From assembly GCF_010725055.1 (NCBI RefSeq), contig NZ_BJKB01000005.1, forward strand, positions 124,001 to 188,000: a DNA stretch of 64,000 bases. The letters are read 5' to 3'. Below are positions 16,941 to 24,656 of the stretch, piece after piece. The position numbers and the translations under genes are program-made. Each line of letters starts with the position of its first letter. Within the stretch, counting starts at the first letter, position 1. The notes under the pieces were generated by a model, which was given only the letters and a program-made list of their open reading frames with translations, searched no databases and was not told where the DNA came from. The stretch comes from Gelidibacter japonicus. GTDB taxonomy: Bacteria; Bacteroidota; Bacteroidia; Flavobacteriales; Flavobacteriaceae.

Positions 16941-18770
16941 TTAAAATTTGAGAGTTAATTGTAATTGATAATTTCGATTGGGCATTGGACGCAACGCCAC
17001 ATTTTCATAGGTGGTATTATAAAGGTTATTGATAGTAAACTGTAAAATGGAATGGACATTTTTGGAGATTGTATAATTATAGGAAAGTCCCAAATTACCT
17101 ACATCATACCCATCCAATTGCCCCCCAATAATGTTGACTTCTCCATTAAATAAATGTTGATAGAAGACTTCCATAGCTTTAAAACTGTAGCCGAAGTTTA
17201 AATTGGCTTTATGTAACGGCACATAAATAAGCTGCTTGGCATTGGCATCATTTTCAGAAACCGTATAGGAATAACCCGAATTCATATTAAAATGATGATT
17301 TCCGATAGTATGTTTAAGAAAAAGTTCCAATTCGCCACCATAACTCGTGACCTTATTAATATTTTGTGGACGAAATAATCCGGTGTTATCCGGCACCCAT
17401 TGGATCATATCCTTGGTGGTGATATAGTAGGCGTTCAATTTTAGAGCGATGAATTTGGATGAGAATTCCTGTCCCAAATCCACTTGATAAGAGGACTCAG
17501 GAAGCAAATCCAAATTACCGCCAGGATTCCAATACAGATCATTAAAAGTGGGTACCCTAAAATTTTTCGAGCCATTTAATTTGAGCGCATAGCTTTCACT
17601 AAAACGATATTCGCCATCTACAGAAAACACCATCGGACTTGTAAAATCTGATGTAAAGTCCTTTCTAATGCTCAATCCGTAAATCAGAGGTTCAGAAACC
17701 TGATGTCGCCACAATGCGGTTGCGGAAAATGCATTTCTATTCGGATTTGCAAAATCATCGCCGTTTCCTGAATATTTGGCAAACTCAATGATGGTTCGCA
17801 AATCAATAGTTTCAGTCAGTTTGATATTGAGATTGTGATTTCCTATAAAACTCTGGACCCGCCCAAAAGAAAAGTGTTCTGCATCCTTATTCTCAAAGTA
17901 TTTAAATTCTTCAAGAAGATGCACCACCTTCACTTTTGAGGTGTACTGTTTATGAAAATAGCCCCATTCCAACATCGACCTGTAATTGGTATCTTCATAT
18001 TTACTTTTTGATGGTGCCAGGAGCGTTCCTGAAAAATTACGATCGCCCAAAAAACTTTGGTGGTATAACTTTAAAACATGATGATCATTAAGCAGATAGC
18101 CAGCATTGAGATTAAAGCTTAAATTATCGTATTGACCATTTTTATTGGTTTTATCGGTGCCCAAATACTTGTAATCATTTTCTGAATCGACATAAGCAAT
18201 TCCTGCATTCACCGACCAATTATTTGAACCTGTAGAAAGTCCGTAATTTGCCCGCTTGGTATCAAAACTGCCATAGCTCATTCTGACCGTATGATCGGTG
18301 TGTTTCATAAAGGACAAGGTGTTGCTCAAATGCACACTCCCTCCTATGGCACCACTGCCGTATTGCACACTGCCACCACCGCTGCGGATTTCAACAGCCT
18401 CATAATTTGAGGTGTTGATGGTATTAAAATCGACTTGTCCGTTTAGTTGGGAATTGATATTAATGCCATTCCAAACCACGGCGGTCTGTGAAGCGTTCGT
18501 GCCTCTAAAAGATGGCGATGACACCATGCCATAACCATTTTCCTTAAAGTAGATATTTGAATTGTAGCGAAGCAAATCGGTCAATGACCACGGACTTTTT
18601 GTTAAAACAAAATCTTTTAACACCGTTACCTTAAAGCCGGATGCGTAGCGTTTCAACTTCACATCGCTCAAGATGACTTCGTCCAATTTCTGGATGGAAT
18701 CCAACTGCGCCTGGACAACATTAAAGTTGCCAATACCCAAAACTAATAAAATATAAAGTAGTCGTTTCAT
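16941..18770 (-). CDS. btuB: TonB-dependent outer-membrane cobalamin receptor BtuB-like
   Basis: A 609-residue receptor with a signal peptide ending NVVQAQ, then a TonB-box-like segment (DEVILSDV), a plug domain (SLTDLLRYNSNIYFKENGYG, FRGTNASQTAVVWNGI, EIRSGGGSVQYGSGAIGG) and a 22-strand-type barrel that ends in a terminal aromatic, LQLTLKF. It lacks the carboxypeptidase-like N-terminal domain of SusC proteins, consistent with a vitamin or siderophore receptor. The cobalamin riboswitch about 40 bases upstream and the btuG partner 3 bases downstream identify the ligand as cobalamin or another corrinoid. Energy would come from TonB-ExbBD encoded elsewhere. Confidence 0.92.
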   Translation of the reverse strand: MKRLLYILLVLGIGNFNVVQAQLDSIQKLDEVILSDVKLKRYASGFKVTVLKDFVLTKSPWSLTDLLRYNSNIYFKENGYGMVSSPSFRGTNASQTAVVWNGININSQLNGQVDFNTINTSNYEAVEIRSGGGSVQYGSGAIGGSVHLSNTLSFMKHTDHTVRMSYGSFDTKRANYGLSTGSNNWSVNAGIAYVDSENDYKYLGTDKTNKNGQYDNLSFNLNAGYLLNDHHVLKLYHQSFLGDRNFSGTLLAPSKSKYEDTNYRSMLEWGYFHKQYTSKVKVVHLLEEFKYFENKDAEHFSFGRVQSFIGNHNLNIKLTETIDLRTIIEFAKYSGNGDDFANPNRNAFSATALWRHQVSEPLIYGLSIRKDFTSDFTSPMVFSVDGEYRFSESYALKLNGSKNFRVPTFNDLYWNPGGNLDLLPESSYQVDLGQEFSSKFIALKLNAYYITTKDMIQWVPDNTGLFRPQNINKVTSYGGELELFLKHTIGNHHFNMNSGYSYTVSENDANAKQLIYVPLHKANLNFGYSFKAMEVFYQHLFNGEVNIIGGQLDGYDVGNLGLSYNYTISKNVHSILQFTINNLYNTTYENVALRPMPNRNYQLQLTLKF

Positions 18771-18810
18771 AATCTAAAGGCTCTTTACCCGAAAGCCGTT
18801 TTAAATGATG

Positions 18811-18981
18811 AAATTGGCAGGTCTCCTGACTTGCGTCTTCATGTTTGCCTTCCCATTTCGCTAATCGAAACAGTGACTTGAAGTGTAACATGAAGCTTTA
18901 TAGCTTACAGTTGCGGGAACAGTTTTGGATTTTAACCAAATTCCCTTTTAATTGACATAGATTATTATATCAAACCAAATT
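18811..18981 (-). promoter_or_regulatory. Cobalamin riboswitch upstream of btuB-btuG
   Basis: Read on the minus strand the region contains the conserved core: GGGAA, then GGTTAAAATCC, ACTG, TTCCCGCAACTGTAA, and near the 3' end the B12 box AAGTCAGGAGACCTGCC (18816-18832). The outer stem P1 can form between AATTTGG (18975-18981) and CCAATTT (18811-18817) with one mismatch, which defines the limits. About 40 bases separate it from the btuB ATG, including a weak GGCTTT/AAAGagCC hairpin that could be part of the expression platform. Binding of the cofactor is expected to reduce btuB-btuG expression. Confidence 0.95.
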
Positions 18982-18986
18982 CGGTG

Positions 18987-18994
18987 CAAAAATA
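18987..18994 (-). promoter_or_regulatory. -7 element driving the riboswitch transcript
   Basis: On the minus strand TATTTTTG fits TAnnTTTG and sits 6 bases before the first base of riboswitch stem P1, the right place for transcription to start at the aptamer. No clear TTG -33 element is seen. Confidence 0.55.
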
Positions 18995-19111
18995 ATCATT
19001 TTAATTGGATAAAGGCCGAAGGCTTAAAATGTTTTTATTCCAGAATCTTCCCGACAGGCAAGTCTCCTATTTCAGTTAATAATCTTACTTTTGAAGTAAA
19101 AAATTAAGATT

Positions 19112-20257
19112 TTGAAGAAAATATCTCTTTTATTACTGTTTTTAATCTTTGTTAACTGTAAAGAAGACAAAGGATTACATCAAAAATCGCAAGCATCAGA
19201 CAAAGAAATCACATCACTTTCTTATGCTCAAGGATTTTCCATAGAAAACCATCAGGATTTTAAGGTTTTGGAAATCAAGAACCCATGGCCTAAATCGGAT
19301 AAAACCTATCGTTATGCGCTAGTCAGTAAAGAGATGGCTCCCAAAATCACATTAAATAAGGATGAATTTGATGCGATCTTAATCACTCCGATCCAAAAAA
19401 TTGTAGTCACCTCCACTACTCACATTCCCGCTTTGGAATTACTAAACGCAGAAAACACCTTGATTGGTTTTCCTGACACGAATTTTATCTCTTCAGAAAA
19501 AACAAGAGCTTTAATAGATCAAGGGTTGGTGAGGGAATTGGGTAAAAACGAAAGTATCAACACCGAAGTATTATTGGAACTCAGGCCAGAATTGGTCATT
19601 GGTTTTGGAATTGATGGCAACAACAAAACTTTTGACAACATACAAAAAGCAGGTATCTCAGTCATCTATAATGGCGATTGGGTGGAGAAATCGCCTTTGG
19701 CCAAAGCCGAATGGATCAAGTTTTTCGGTGTGCTTTACAATAAAGAAAAAGAAGCTGATTCGATTTTTAAGAACATTGAAACCAATTATTTGGACGCCAA
19801 AAAGATTGCTCAAAATGTGACCCAAAGGCCGACAGTATTAAGTGGGGCTATGTACAAGGATATTTGGTATTTACCAAGTGGTACCAGCTCTGAAGCTATT
19901 TTGTTAAAAGATGCCAATGCCAATTATTTGTGGAGTGACACCACAGACAAAGGCAGCCTATCACTCAATTTTGAGGTTGTTTTTGACAAGGCCAAAGAAG
20001 CCGAGATTTGGATTAGCCCTTCTTATTATTCTAGTTTGGAGGCTATCGAAAAAGCTAGTCCCCATTACACCAAGTTTAGAGCATTCCAAAACAAATCGGT
20101 CTACTCCTTTGTCAATACCACAGGAAAAACAGGAGGCGTTACCTATTTTGAAATGGGTATGTCACGACCTGATTTGGTTTTAAAGGATTTAATTAAAATT
20201 GCCCATCCTGAACTATTAAACGACTATGAGCCTCATTTTTTTGAGCGTTTAAAATAA
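19112..20257 (+). CDS. ABC transporter substrate-binding lipoprotein (BtuF/TroA-type helical backbone)
   Basis: A 381-residue lipoprotein: signal ending FVNC, followed by Lys-Glu-Asp. It has the two-lobe, single-helix-linked fold of the BtuF/FhuD/HemT group, with conserved segments such as VVTSTTHIPALELL, RPELVIGFGIDG, AGISVIYNGDWVEKSPLAKAEWIKF and AEIWISPSYYSSL. The only suitable start is TTG (19112); a -7-like TACTTTTG at 19086-19093 gives a leader of about a dozen bases. The divergent btuB operon implies a corrinoid ligand, though haem or siderophore binders share this fold. A permease and ATPase follow. Confidence 0.88.
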   Translation: MKKISLLLLFLIFVNCKEDKGLHQKSQASDKEITSLSYAQGFSIENHQDFKVLEIKNPWPKSDKTYRYALVSKEMAPKITLNKDEFDAILITPIQKIVVTSTTHIPALELLNAENTLIGFPDTNFISSEKTRALIDQGLVRELGKNESINTEVLLELRPELVIGFGIDGNNKTFDNIQKAGISVIYNGDWVEKSPLAKAEWIKFFGVLYNKEKEADSIFKNIETNYLDAKKIAQNVTQRPTVLSGAMYKDIWYLPSGTSSEAILLKDANANYLWSDTTDKGSLSLNFEVVFDKAKEAEIWISPSYYSSLEAIEKASPHYTKFRAFQNKSVYSFVNTTGKTGGVTYFEMGMSRPDLVLKDLIKIAHPELLNDYEPHFFERLK

Positions 20258-20275
20258 AAAATAAAATAATTATTC

Positions 20276-20308
20276 AGACCTGACAGGTTTTAGAAACCTG
20301 TCAGGTCT
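20276..20308. repeat. Perfect 15-bp palindromic hairpin, GACCTGACAGG type
   Basis: AGACCTGACAGGTTT, loop TAG, AAACCTGTCAGGTCT: a perfect inverted repeat inside the 58-base gap between the binding-protein and permease genes. There is no T-run, so it is not a classical terminator. It could stabilise the upstream mRNA or reduce downstream expression. The same type of palindrome is, in my recollection, scattered in other flavobacterial genomes. Confidence 0.85.
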
Positions 20309-20315
20309 TGAACAC

Positions 20316-21326
20316 ATGGAAAAAAAATATACATATCCATTCCTGATACTGATAGCGCTGCTCATCATCTGTTTTTTCGTGAACATTAGTTTGGGATCTG
20401 TCTCCATTCCTACAAAGGAAATTTTCAATAGTCTGATCGGTAAAGCCGATAATTACATCATTCAAAATTACCGTTTGCCAAAAGCCTTTACGGCAATTTT
20501 GGTCGGATCCGGATTAGGAATCTCAGGCTTGTTGATGCAAACGCTATTTAGAAATCCGTTGGCAGGACCATTTGTTTTGGGTATTAGTTCCGGAGCAAGC
20601 TTAGGTGTTGCATTGGTTATTTTGGGTTCAGGTTTTTTTGGCGGTGTTTTTACCACGCTGCTGATCTCCAAATGGAGCGTCGTGATTGCTGCAAGTTTAG
20701 GTAGTTTTTTAGTACTATTGGCGGTAATGATCGTATCTTCCAGAGTACGGGACACTATGGCTATCCTTATTATAGGATTGATGTTTGGGAGTATCACCGC
20801 TGCCGTGGTTAGTGTCCTTTCTTATTTTAGTTCCGCAGAACAACTTCAACAGTATGTTTTTTGGGGATTTGGTAGTTTGGGTAATCTTTCATGGAGCGAG
20901 CTTTTTATTTTCTTTTTAATCTATCTAACAGGAGTTTTGATGACCATTGTTTCAATAAAAGGCTTGAACACCCTGTTATTAGGTGAAAATTATGCTAAAA
21001 GCATGGGATTAAATTTAAAACGAAGTAGGCTCGTTATCATCATCGCTACAAGTTTATTGGCAGGGACGATCACAGCTTTTGCAGGGCCGATAGCCTTTAT
21101 TGGACTCGCCATTCCGCATATGACACGTCAAATTTTTCATACTTCAAACCATAAAACCCTTTTGCCTGCCGTATTTTTATTTGGTGCCATAGTAATGCTT
21201 ATTTGTGATAGTATTGCACAATTGCCAACAAGCGATTATACACTACCTATTAATGCCATAACCTCATTGGTTGGTGCGCCAGTGGTGATATGGTTGTTGG
21301 TGAGAAAGCGAAAGATGTTATTTTAG
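20316..21326 (+). CDS. FecCD/BtuC-type ABC transporter permease
   Basis: A 336-residue, strongly hydrophobic protein with about ten membrane helices and the family motifs: NYRLPKAFTAILVGSGLGISGLLMQ-type start (R-L-P, G-x-x-L-x-x-S-G), the NPLAGPFVLGISSGASLG stretch, GSLGNLSW, and the coupling region GPIAFIGLAIPHMTRQ. It pairs with the binding protein upstream and with the ATPase at 21585 to form an inner-membrane importer. Context suggests corrinoids. The 258-base gap to the ATPase gene is filled with repeat arrays. Confidence 0.93.
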   Translation: MEKKYTYPFLILIALLIICFFVNISLGSVSIPTKEIFNSLIGKADNYIIQNYRLPKAFTAILVGSGLGISGLLMQTLFRNPLAGPFVLGISSGASLGVALVILGSGFFGGVFTTLLISKWSVVIAASLGSFLVLLAVMIVSSRVRDTMAILIIGLMFGSITAAVVSVLSYFSSAEQLQQYVFWGFGSLGNLSWSELFIFFLIYLTGVLMTIVSIKGLNTLLLGENYAKSMGLNLKRSRLVIIIATSLLAGTITAFAGPIAFIGLAIPHMTRQIFHTSNHKTLLPAVFLFGAIVMLICDSIAQLPTSDYTLPINAITSLVGAPVVIWLLVRKRKMLF

Positions 21327-21333
21327 ACGGTCA

Positions 21334-21361
21334 GATTAGGGATTAGGCATGAGGGATTAGG
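21334..21361 (+). repeat. GATTAGG heptad array
   Basis: Four in-phase 7-base words: GATTAGG, GATTAGG, CATGAGG, GATTAGG, beginning 8 bases after the permease stop codon; one more GATTAG follows out of phase by a base. Confidence 0.8.
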
Positions 21362-21491
21362 GGATTAGTAGGCGTTGAGAGGTGAGAGTGAAAGGTAAAA
21401 GTTCAGTGAAATTTAGATTTTAAAAGAAAAAGCAATAATAATGAGTATCTTCTATTCAAGATAGAATATCGAAGTTTTGAACATTAAATTC

Positions 21492-21568
21492 AGACAACAG
21501 AAAACAGATAACAGATAACAGATAACAGAATATAGAATATAGAATATAGAATATAGAATATAGAAATT
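21492..21568 (+). repeat. Eleven-word heptad array (AGATAAC/AGAATAT)
   Basis: The sequence reads without slippage as AGACAAC, AGAAAAC, AGATAAC x3, AGAATAT x5, AGAAATT. All words share AGA at the same phase and the composition changes stepwise along the array. It ends 17 bases before the GTG start of the ATPase gene, so it forms most of that gene's leader. The AGAATAT and AGATnAC words recur beside the four-helix-bundle gene at 63576. Confidence 0.93.
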
Positions 21569-21584
21569 TGAAAAGATAACACAC

Positions 21585-22376
21585 GTGATTACAGCACAAC
21601 CACATATCGTCCTTGAAACCAAAAACCTATCCATTGGTTATGCTTCCAAAAAGGGAGTTTCTATGGTAGCAGATGCGATTAATATCGTGTTGGAAAAAGG
21701 GCAATTGGTAGGTTTAGTGGGTGCCAATGGCATTGGGAAATCCACACTATTACGGACTTTGACCAATGTCCAAAAACCTTTATCGGGTGAGATTTACATC
21801 AATTCCAAATCGGTTTTGGATTATGAGCCGGTTGAACTGGCACAACAATTAAGTTTAGTGTTGACCGAGCAGATTGCATCAAAAAACCTTTCCGTTTTTG
21901 AATTGGTAGCTTTAGGTCGGCAACCGTACACCAATTGGATGGGAAATTTATCTCAGGAAGATATTACCATCACCAATAAAGCGCTGGCTCAGACCAATAT
22001 TGAAGCTTTAAAAACTAAAAAATGCTTCGAATTAAGTGATGGTCAACTGCAAAAAGTCATGATTGCACGTGCTTTGGCCCAAGATACCGACTTGATAATT
22101 CTTGATGAGCCAACCACCCATCTTGATATGTATCACAAAGCATATATTTTAAAGCTGGTTAAGAAGTTAGCGAAAGATACCGGTAAAACTATTTTATTTT
22201 CTTCGCACGAAATTGATTTGGCCATTCAATTATGCGATTCCATGATTGTGATGAAGGAAAACGAAGTGGTTTCTGGCCAACCGTGCCACCTTATTTCGAA
22301 TGGCACCTTCAATTCTTTATTTCCTAAAGATCTGATTGCTTTTGATGAAAACACGGGAGCGTTTAGAGTCAATTAG
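21585..22376 (+). CDS. FecE/BtuD-type ABC transporter ATP-binding protein
   Basis: A 263-residue cytosolic ATPase starting with GTG. Walker A GANGIGKST, a signature that reads LSDGQLQKVMIARAL (D in place of the second G of LSGGQ), Walker B LIILDEPTTHLD, and the switch His in FSSHE are visible. LSDGQ-type signatures are common in FecE-like ATPases. It completes the importer with the binding protein and permease. No other start codon gives the complete N-terminal beta strand (IVLETKNLSIGY). Translation begins right after the 11-word heptad array, which may influence its expression. Confidence 0.93.
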   Translation: MITAQPHIVLETKNLSIGYASKKGVSMVADAINIVLEKGQLVGLVGANGIGKSTLLRTLTNVQKPLSGEIYINSKSVLDYEPVELAQQLSLVLTEQIASKNLSVFELVALGRQPYTNWMGNLSQEDITITNKALAQTNIEALKTKKCFELSDGQLQKVMIARALAQDTDLIILDEPTTHLDMYHKAYILKLVKKLAKDTGKTILFSSHEIDLAIQLCDSMIVMKENEVVSGQPCHLISNGTFNSLFPKDLIAFDENTGAFRVN

Positions 22377-22380
22377 TAGT

Positions 22381-22510
22381 TTTCGGTCGGCAGTATGCAG
22401 TATTGAGTTGACAGTTTGACATTAATTATCGACTAATCTCAACTTTATACTTTTACTTCATGCTGCCAACTTCGCGCTTCCAACTTCGTGCTTCCAGCTC
22501 CATGCTTCAC
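22381..22510. repeat. Double heptad array with partial inverted symmetry
   Basis: First array (22381-22422): TTTCGGT, CGGCAGT, ATGCAGT, ATTGAGT, TGACAGT, TTGACAT. Second (22455-22510): ACTTCAT, GCTGCCA, ACTTCGC, GCTTCCA, ACTTCGT, GCTTCCA, GCTCCAT, GCTTCAC. GGCAGTATGCAGTA in the first is close to the reverse complement of the start of the second (GGCAGCATGAAGTA, 12 of 14 bases), so the two can fold onto each other. The block fills the gap between the ATPase gene and rmuC. Confidence 0.8.
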
Positions 22511-22584
22511 GCCCAATCTTCCACCATAGCACACCCATCATCTTTGGAAAAAAAATCTATCTTTGATAAAACTGACTTTTTTAA

Positions 22585-23970
22585 ATGAACGACAACATTA
22601 TCCTTATTATTTCCATTCTCATTTCTGGCGGAATTGGCGCCTATATTGGTATTACCATCACTAAACTTAAAGGTAAAAGCGAACAAAGTACACTTGAAGA
22701 ACGCATTTTGAATCTTCAGCAGCAACTTCAAGATTCAAGAGTACAGTATGATGTGGAGGTACAGAAAATAGAGCAGAATAATGAAGTCCAAATAAATTCT
22801 CTCAAGGAATCTATTGCCAAAATTGAAGAAGATCGTGAGTTCATCCGAAGTGAGAAGGAATTCCTCAATACTGAATTGACGCGAAAAAATGCCGATTTTG
22901 AAAATCTATTTACAAAAAATCAAGAACAAAAAGCTGAAGTTGAAAAGCTACAGGAAAAATTTACCATAGAATTTGAAAATTTAGCCAACAAAATCCTTGA
23001 TGAAAAATCGACCAAATTCACCACTCAAAATAAAGAGAATATAGACGCCATATTAAAACCTTTACAGGAAAAAATTCAACACTTTGAAAAGCGCGTGGAA
23101 GAAACCAATAAGGAAGACATCACGAGAAGTGCCGATTTGCGTCGTCAAATCATCGGCTTAAAGGAACTCAATGAGCAAATGAGCAAAGAGACTACTAATT
23201 TGACCAAAGCGCTGAAAGGTGATACCAAAATGCAGGGAAATTGGGGAGAATTGGTATTGGAGCGGGTTTTAGAGCGCAGTGGCCTTCAAAAAGACAGTGA
23301 GTATTTTGTACAACAGAGCTTTACCACAGAAGAAGGCAAGCGTGTGCTTCCAGATGTGGTCATTTCTTTGCCAGGAGATAAAAAAATGATTGTCGACTCT
23401 AAAGTATCTTTAGTGTCTTACGAACGGTATATCAATGAAATTGACGAATCAGAACGTGCAACACATTTGAAAAACCATTTGATATCGGTTAGAAAACGTG
23501 TTAGTGAATTGGGCGAAAAAAATTACCACCAACTCTACGATATGGAAAGCCCGGACTTTGTGTTGTTGTTCATCCCCATAGAATCTGCTTTTGCCATCGC
23601 CTCCATGGAATATCCAGGCTTATACAACGATGCCTTTGAAAAAAACATTATTATCGTCACGCCTACGACACTACTTGCGGTTTTAAAAACCATTGACAGC
23701 ATGTGGCAAAACGAAAAACAAAAGGCAAATGCCATCGCCATAGCCACCCAAGCTGGCCGTTTGTATGATTCTTTTGTGAACTTGACGGAAGAATTACTCA
23801 AGGTTGGCAATCAGATAGGAACTGTTCAAAAATCTTATGATAGTGCAATGGTCAAATTAACAGGGAAAGGAAATTTGATCAAACGCGTGGAAACCTTGAA
23901 AGCCCTTGGTGCAAAAGCAAGCAAACAACAAAACGAACAACTTTTAAAACGGGCCACTGATGACGAATAA
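22585..23970 (+). CDS. rmuC: DNA recombination protein RmuC
   Basis: A 461-residue protein with an N-terminal membrane anchor (about residues 4-22), a coiled coil to about residue 200 (LQQQLQDSRVQYDVEVQK and repeats of E/K heptads) and the RmuC nuclease-like domain: QGNWGELVLERVLERSGL, VLPDVVISLPGDKKMIVDSKVSL, and FVLLFIPIESAFA. RmuC is linked to limiting inversions between short inverted repeats. A TATCTTTG -7-like element lies at 22558-22565. The 3' end overlaps the next gene by 11 bases if the first ATG of that gene is used. Confidence 0.95.
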   Translation: MNDNIILIISILISGGIGAYIGITITKLKGKSEQSTLEERILNLQQQLQDSRVQYDVEVQKIEQNNEVQINSLKESIAKIEEDREFIRSEKEFLNTELTRKNADFENLFTKNQEQKAEVEKLQEKFTIEFENLANKILDEKSTKFTTQNKENIDAILKPLQEKIQHFEKRVEETNKEDITRSADLRRQIIGLKELNEQMSKETTNLTKALKGDTKMQGNWGELVLERVLERSGLQKDSEYFVQQSFTTEEGKRVLPDVVISLPGDKKMIVDSKVSLVSYERYINEIDESERATHLKNHLISVRKRVSELGEKNYHQLYDMESPDFVLLFIPIESAFAIASMEYPGLYNDAFEKNIIIVTPTTLLAVLKTIDSMWQNEKQKANAIAIATQAGRLYDSFVNLTEELLKVGNQIGTVQKSYDSAMVKLTGKGNLIKRVETLKALGAKASKQQNEQLLKRATDDE

Positions 23971-24523
23971 TATGCAAGAAGATACAAAATTTAAAAAAGT
24001 AGATGACTCCCGGATTCTGATTTCCGAATTGATGCTGCCATCCAATTCCAACTTTAATGGAAAAATTCATGGAGGCTATATTCTCAATTTAATGGATCAA
24101 ATTGCATTTGCCTGCGCTTCAAAACACTCTAAAACCTATTGTGTTACCGCTTCTGTAGATACCGTTGATTTCTTGAATCCGATTGAAATTGGCGAGTTGG
24201 TGACCATGAAGGCATCCATCAATTATGTAGGTAATACATCCATGGTAGTCGGAATTCGGGTAGAAGCTGAAAACATTCGAACGGGCGAAATAAAACATTG
24301 CAACTCTTCTTACTTTACGATGGTTGCCAAAGACCAGGCTGGAAATTCTGTTGAAGTTCCAGGATTGATCATCACTGATAAACACGAAATCAGGCGTTTT
24401 TTGAAGTGCCTAAAACGCACCGAGATGAAACATTTGAGACATGAGGAATTTGAAAAAAGAAATTTTTCACCGCACAACTATTTACATATTTTAGAAGCTT
24501 ACAAAGTGAAGGTCATGCTCTGA
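23960..24523 (+). CDS. Acyl-CoA thioesterase (hotdog fold)
   Basis: A 187-residue single-hotdog protein of the YciA/BFIT type. Key segments are the N-terminal LMLPSNSNFNGKIHGGYILNLMDQIAF, where the Asn-x-x-G-x-x-H-G-G pattern and the Asp of LMDQ are active-site features, the strand TASVDTVDFLNP, and VAENIRTGEIKHCNSSYFTMVA-like strands. It hydrolyses fatty acyl-CoA to free acid and CoA; chain-length preference cannot be read. Start is either 23960 (overlapping rmuC) or the second Met at 23972, just after the rmuC stop. Confidence 0.92.
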   Translation: MTNNMQEDTKFKKVDDSRILISELMLPSNSNFNGKIHGGYILNLMDQIAFACASKHSKTYCVTASVDTVDFLNPIEIGELVTMKASINYVGNTSMVVGIRVEAENIRTGEIKHCNSSYFTMVAKDQAGNSVEVPGLIITDKHEIRRFLKCLKRTEMKHLRHEEFEKRNFSPHNYLHILEAYKVKVML

Positions 24524-24527
24524 TACT

Positions 24528-24558
24528 TTGTTTATTCCCGAAATAAACAATATATTTG
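24528..24558 (+). promoter_or_regulatory. satD promoter (-33 TTG, -7 TATATTTG)
   Basis: TTG at 24528-24530, a 20-base spacer and TATATTTG at 24551-24558 match the Bacteroidota sigma consensus well. Transcription should start near 24565, leaving a leader of about 90 bases before the satD ATG that contains two palindromic sites. Confidence 0.7.
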
Positions 24559-24573
24559 AATATCAATCAAAAA

Positions 24574-24622
24574 GATGATATTTGTATTTATCATCATAAA
24601 ACGTGATAATTATACTTATCAC
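24574..24622 (+). promoter_or_regulatory. Twin operator sites RTGATA-N8-TATCAY
   Basis: Site 1 (24574-24595) is GATGATA-N8-TATCATC, a perfect 7-bp inverted repeat. Site 2 (24603-24622) is GTGATA-N8-TATCAC, also perfect. Their centres are 28 bases apart and both lie between the predicted transcription start and the satD ATG, the position expected for a repressor that blocks elongation or initiation. The satD product has a C-terminal helix-turn-helix and is the likely ligand-free or ligand-bound binder (inference). Confidence 0.75.
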
Positions 24623-24656
24623 AGGAAGAATCGATAAATTTCATTAAACGGCTTAT

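Noticed and set aside
19058-19075. Second B12-box-like sequence (minus strand TAGGAGACTTGCC) upstream of the binding-protein gene
   Set aside because: It is on the strand opposite to that gene, lacks the riboswitch core and stems, and looks like part of a CCCGACAGGCAAG-type dispersed motif.
21334-21568. CRISPR array or telomere-like repeats
   Set aside because: The units are 7 bases with no spacers and no cas genes nearby; the GATTAGG run is short and internal to the chromosome.
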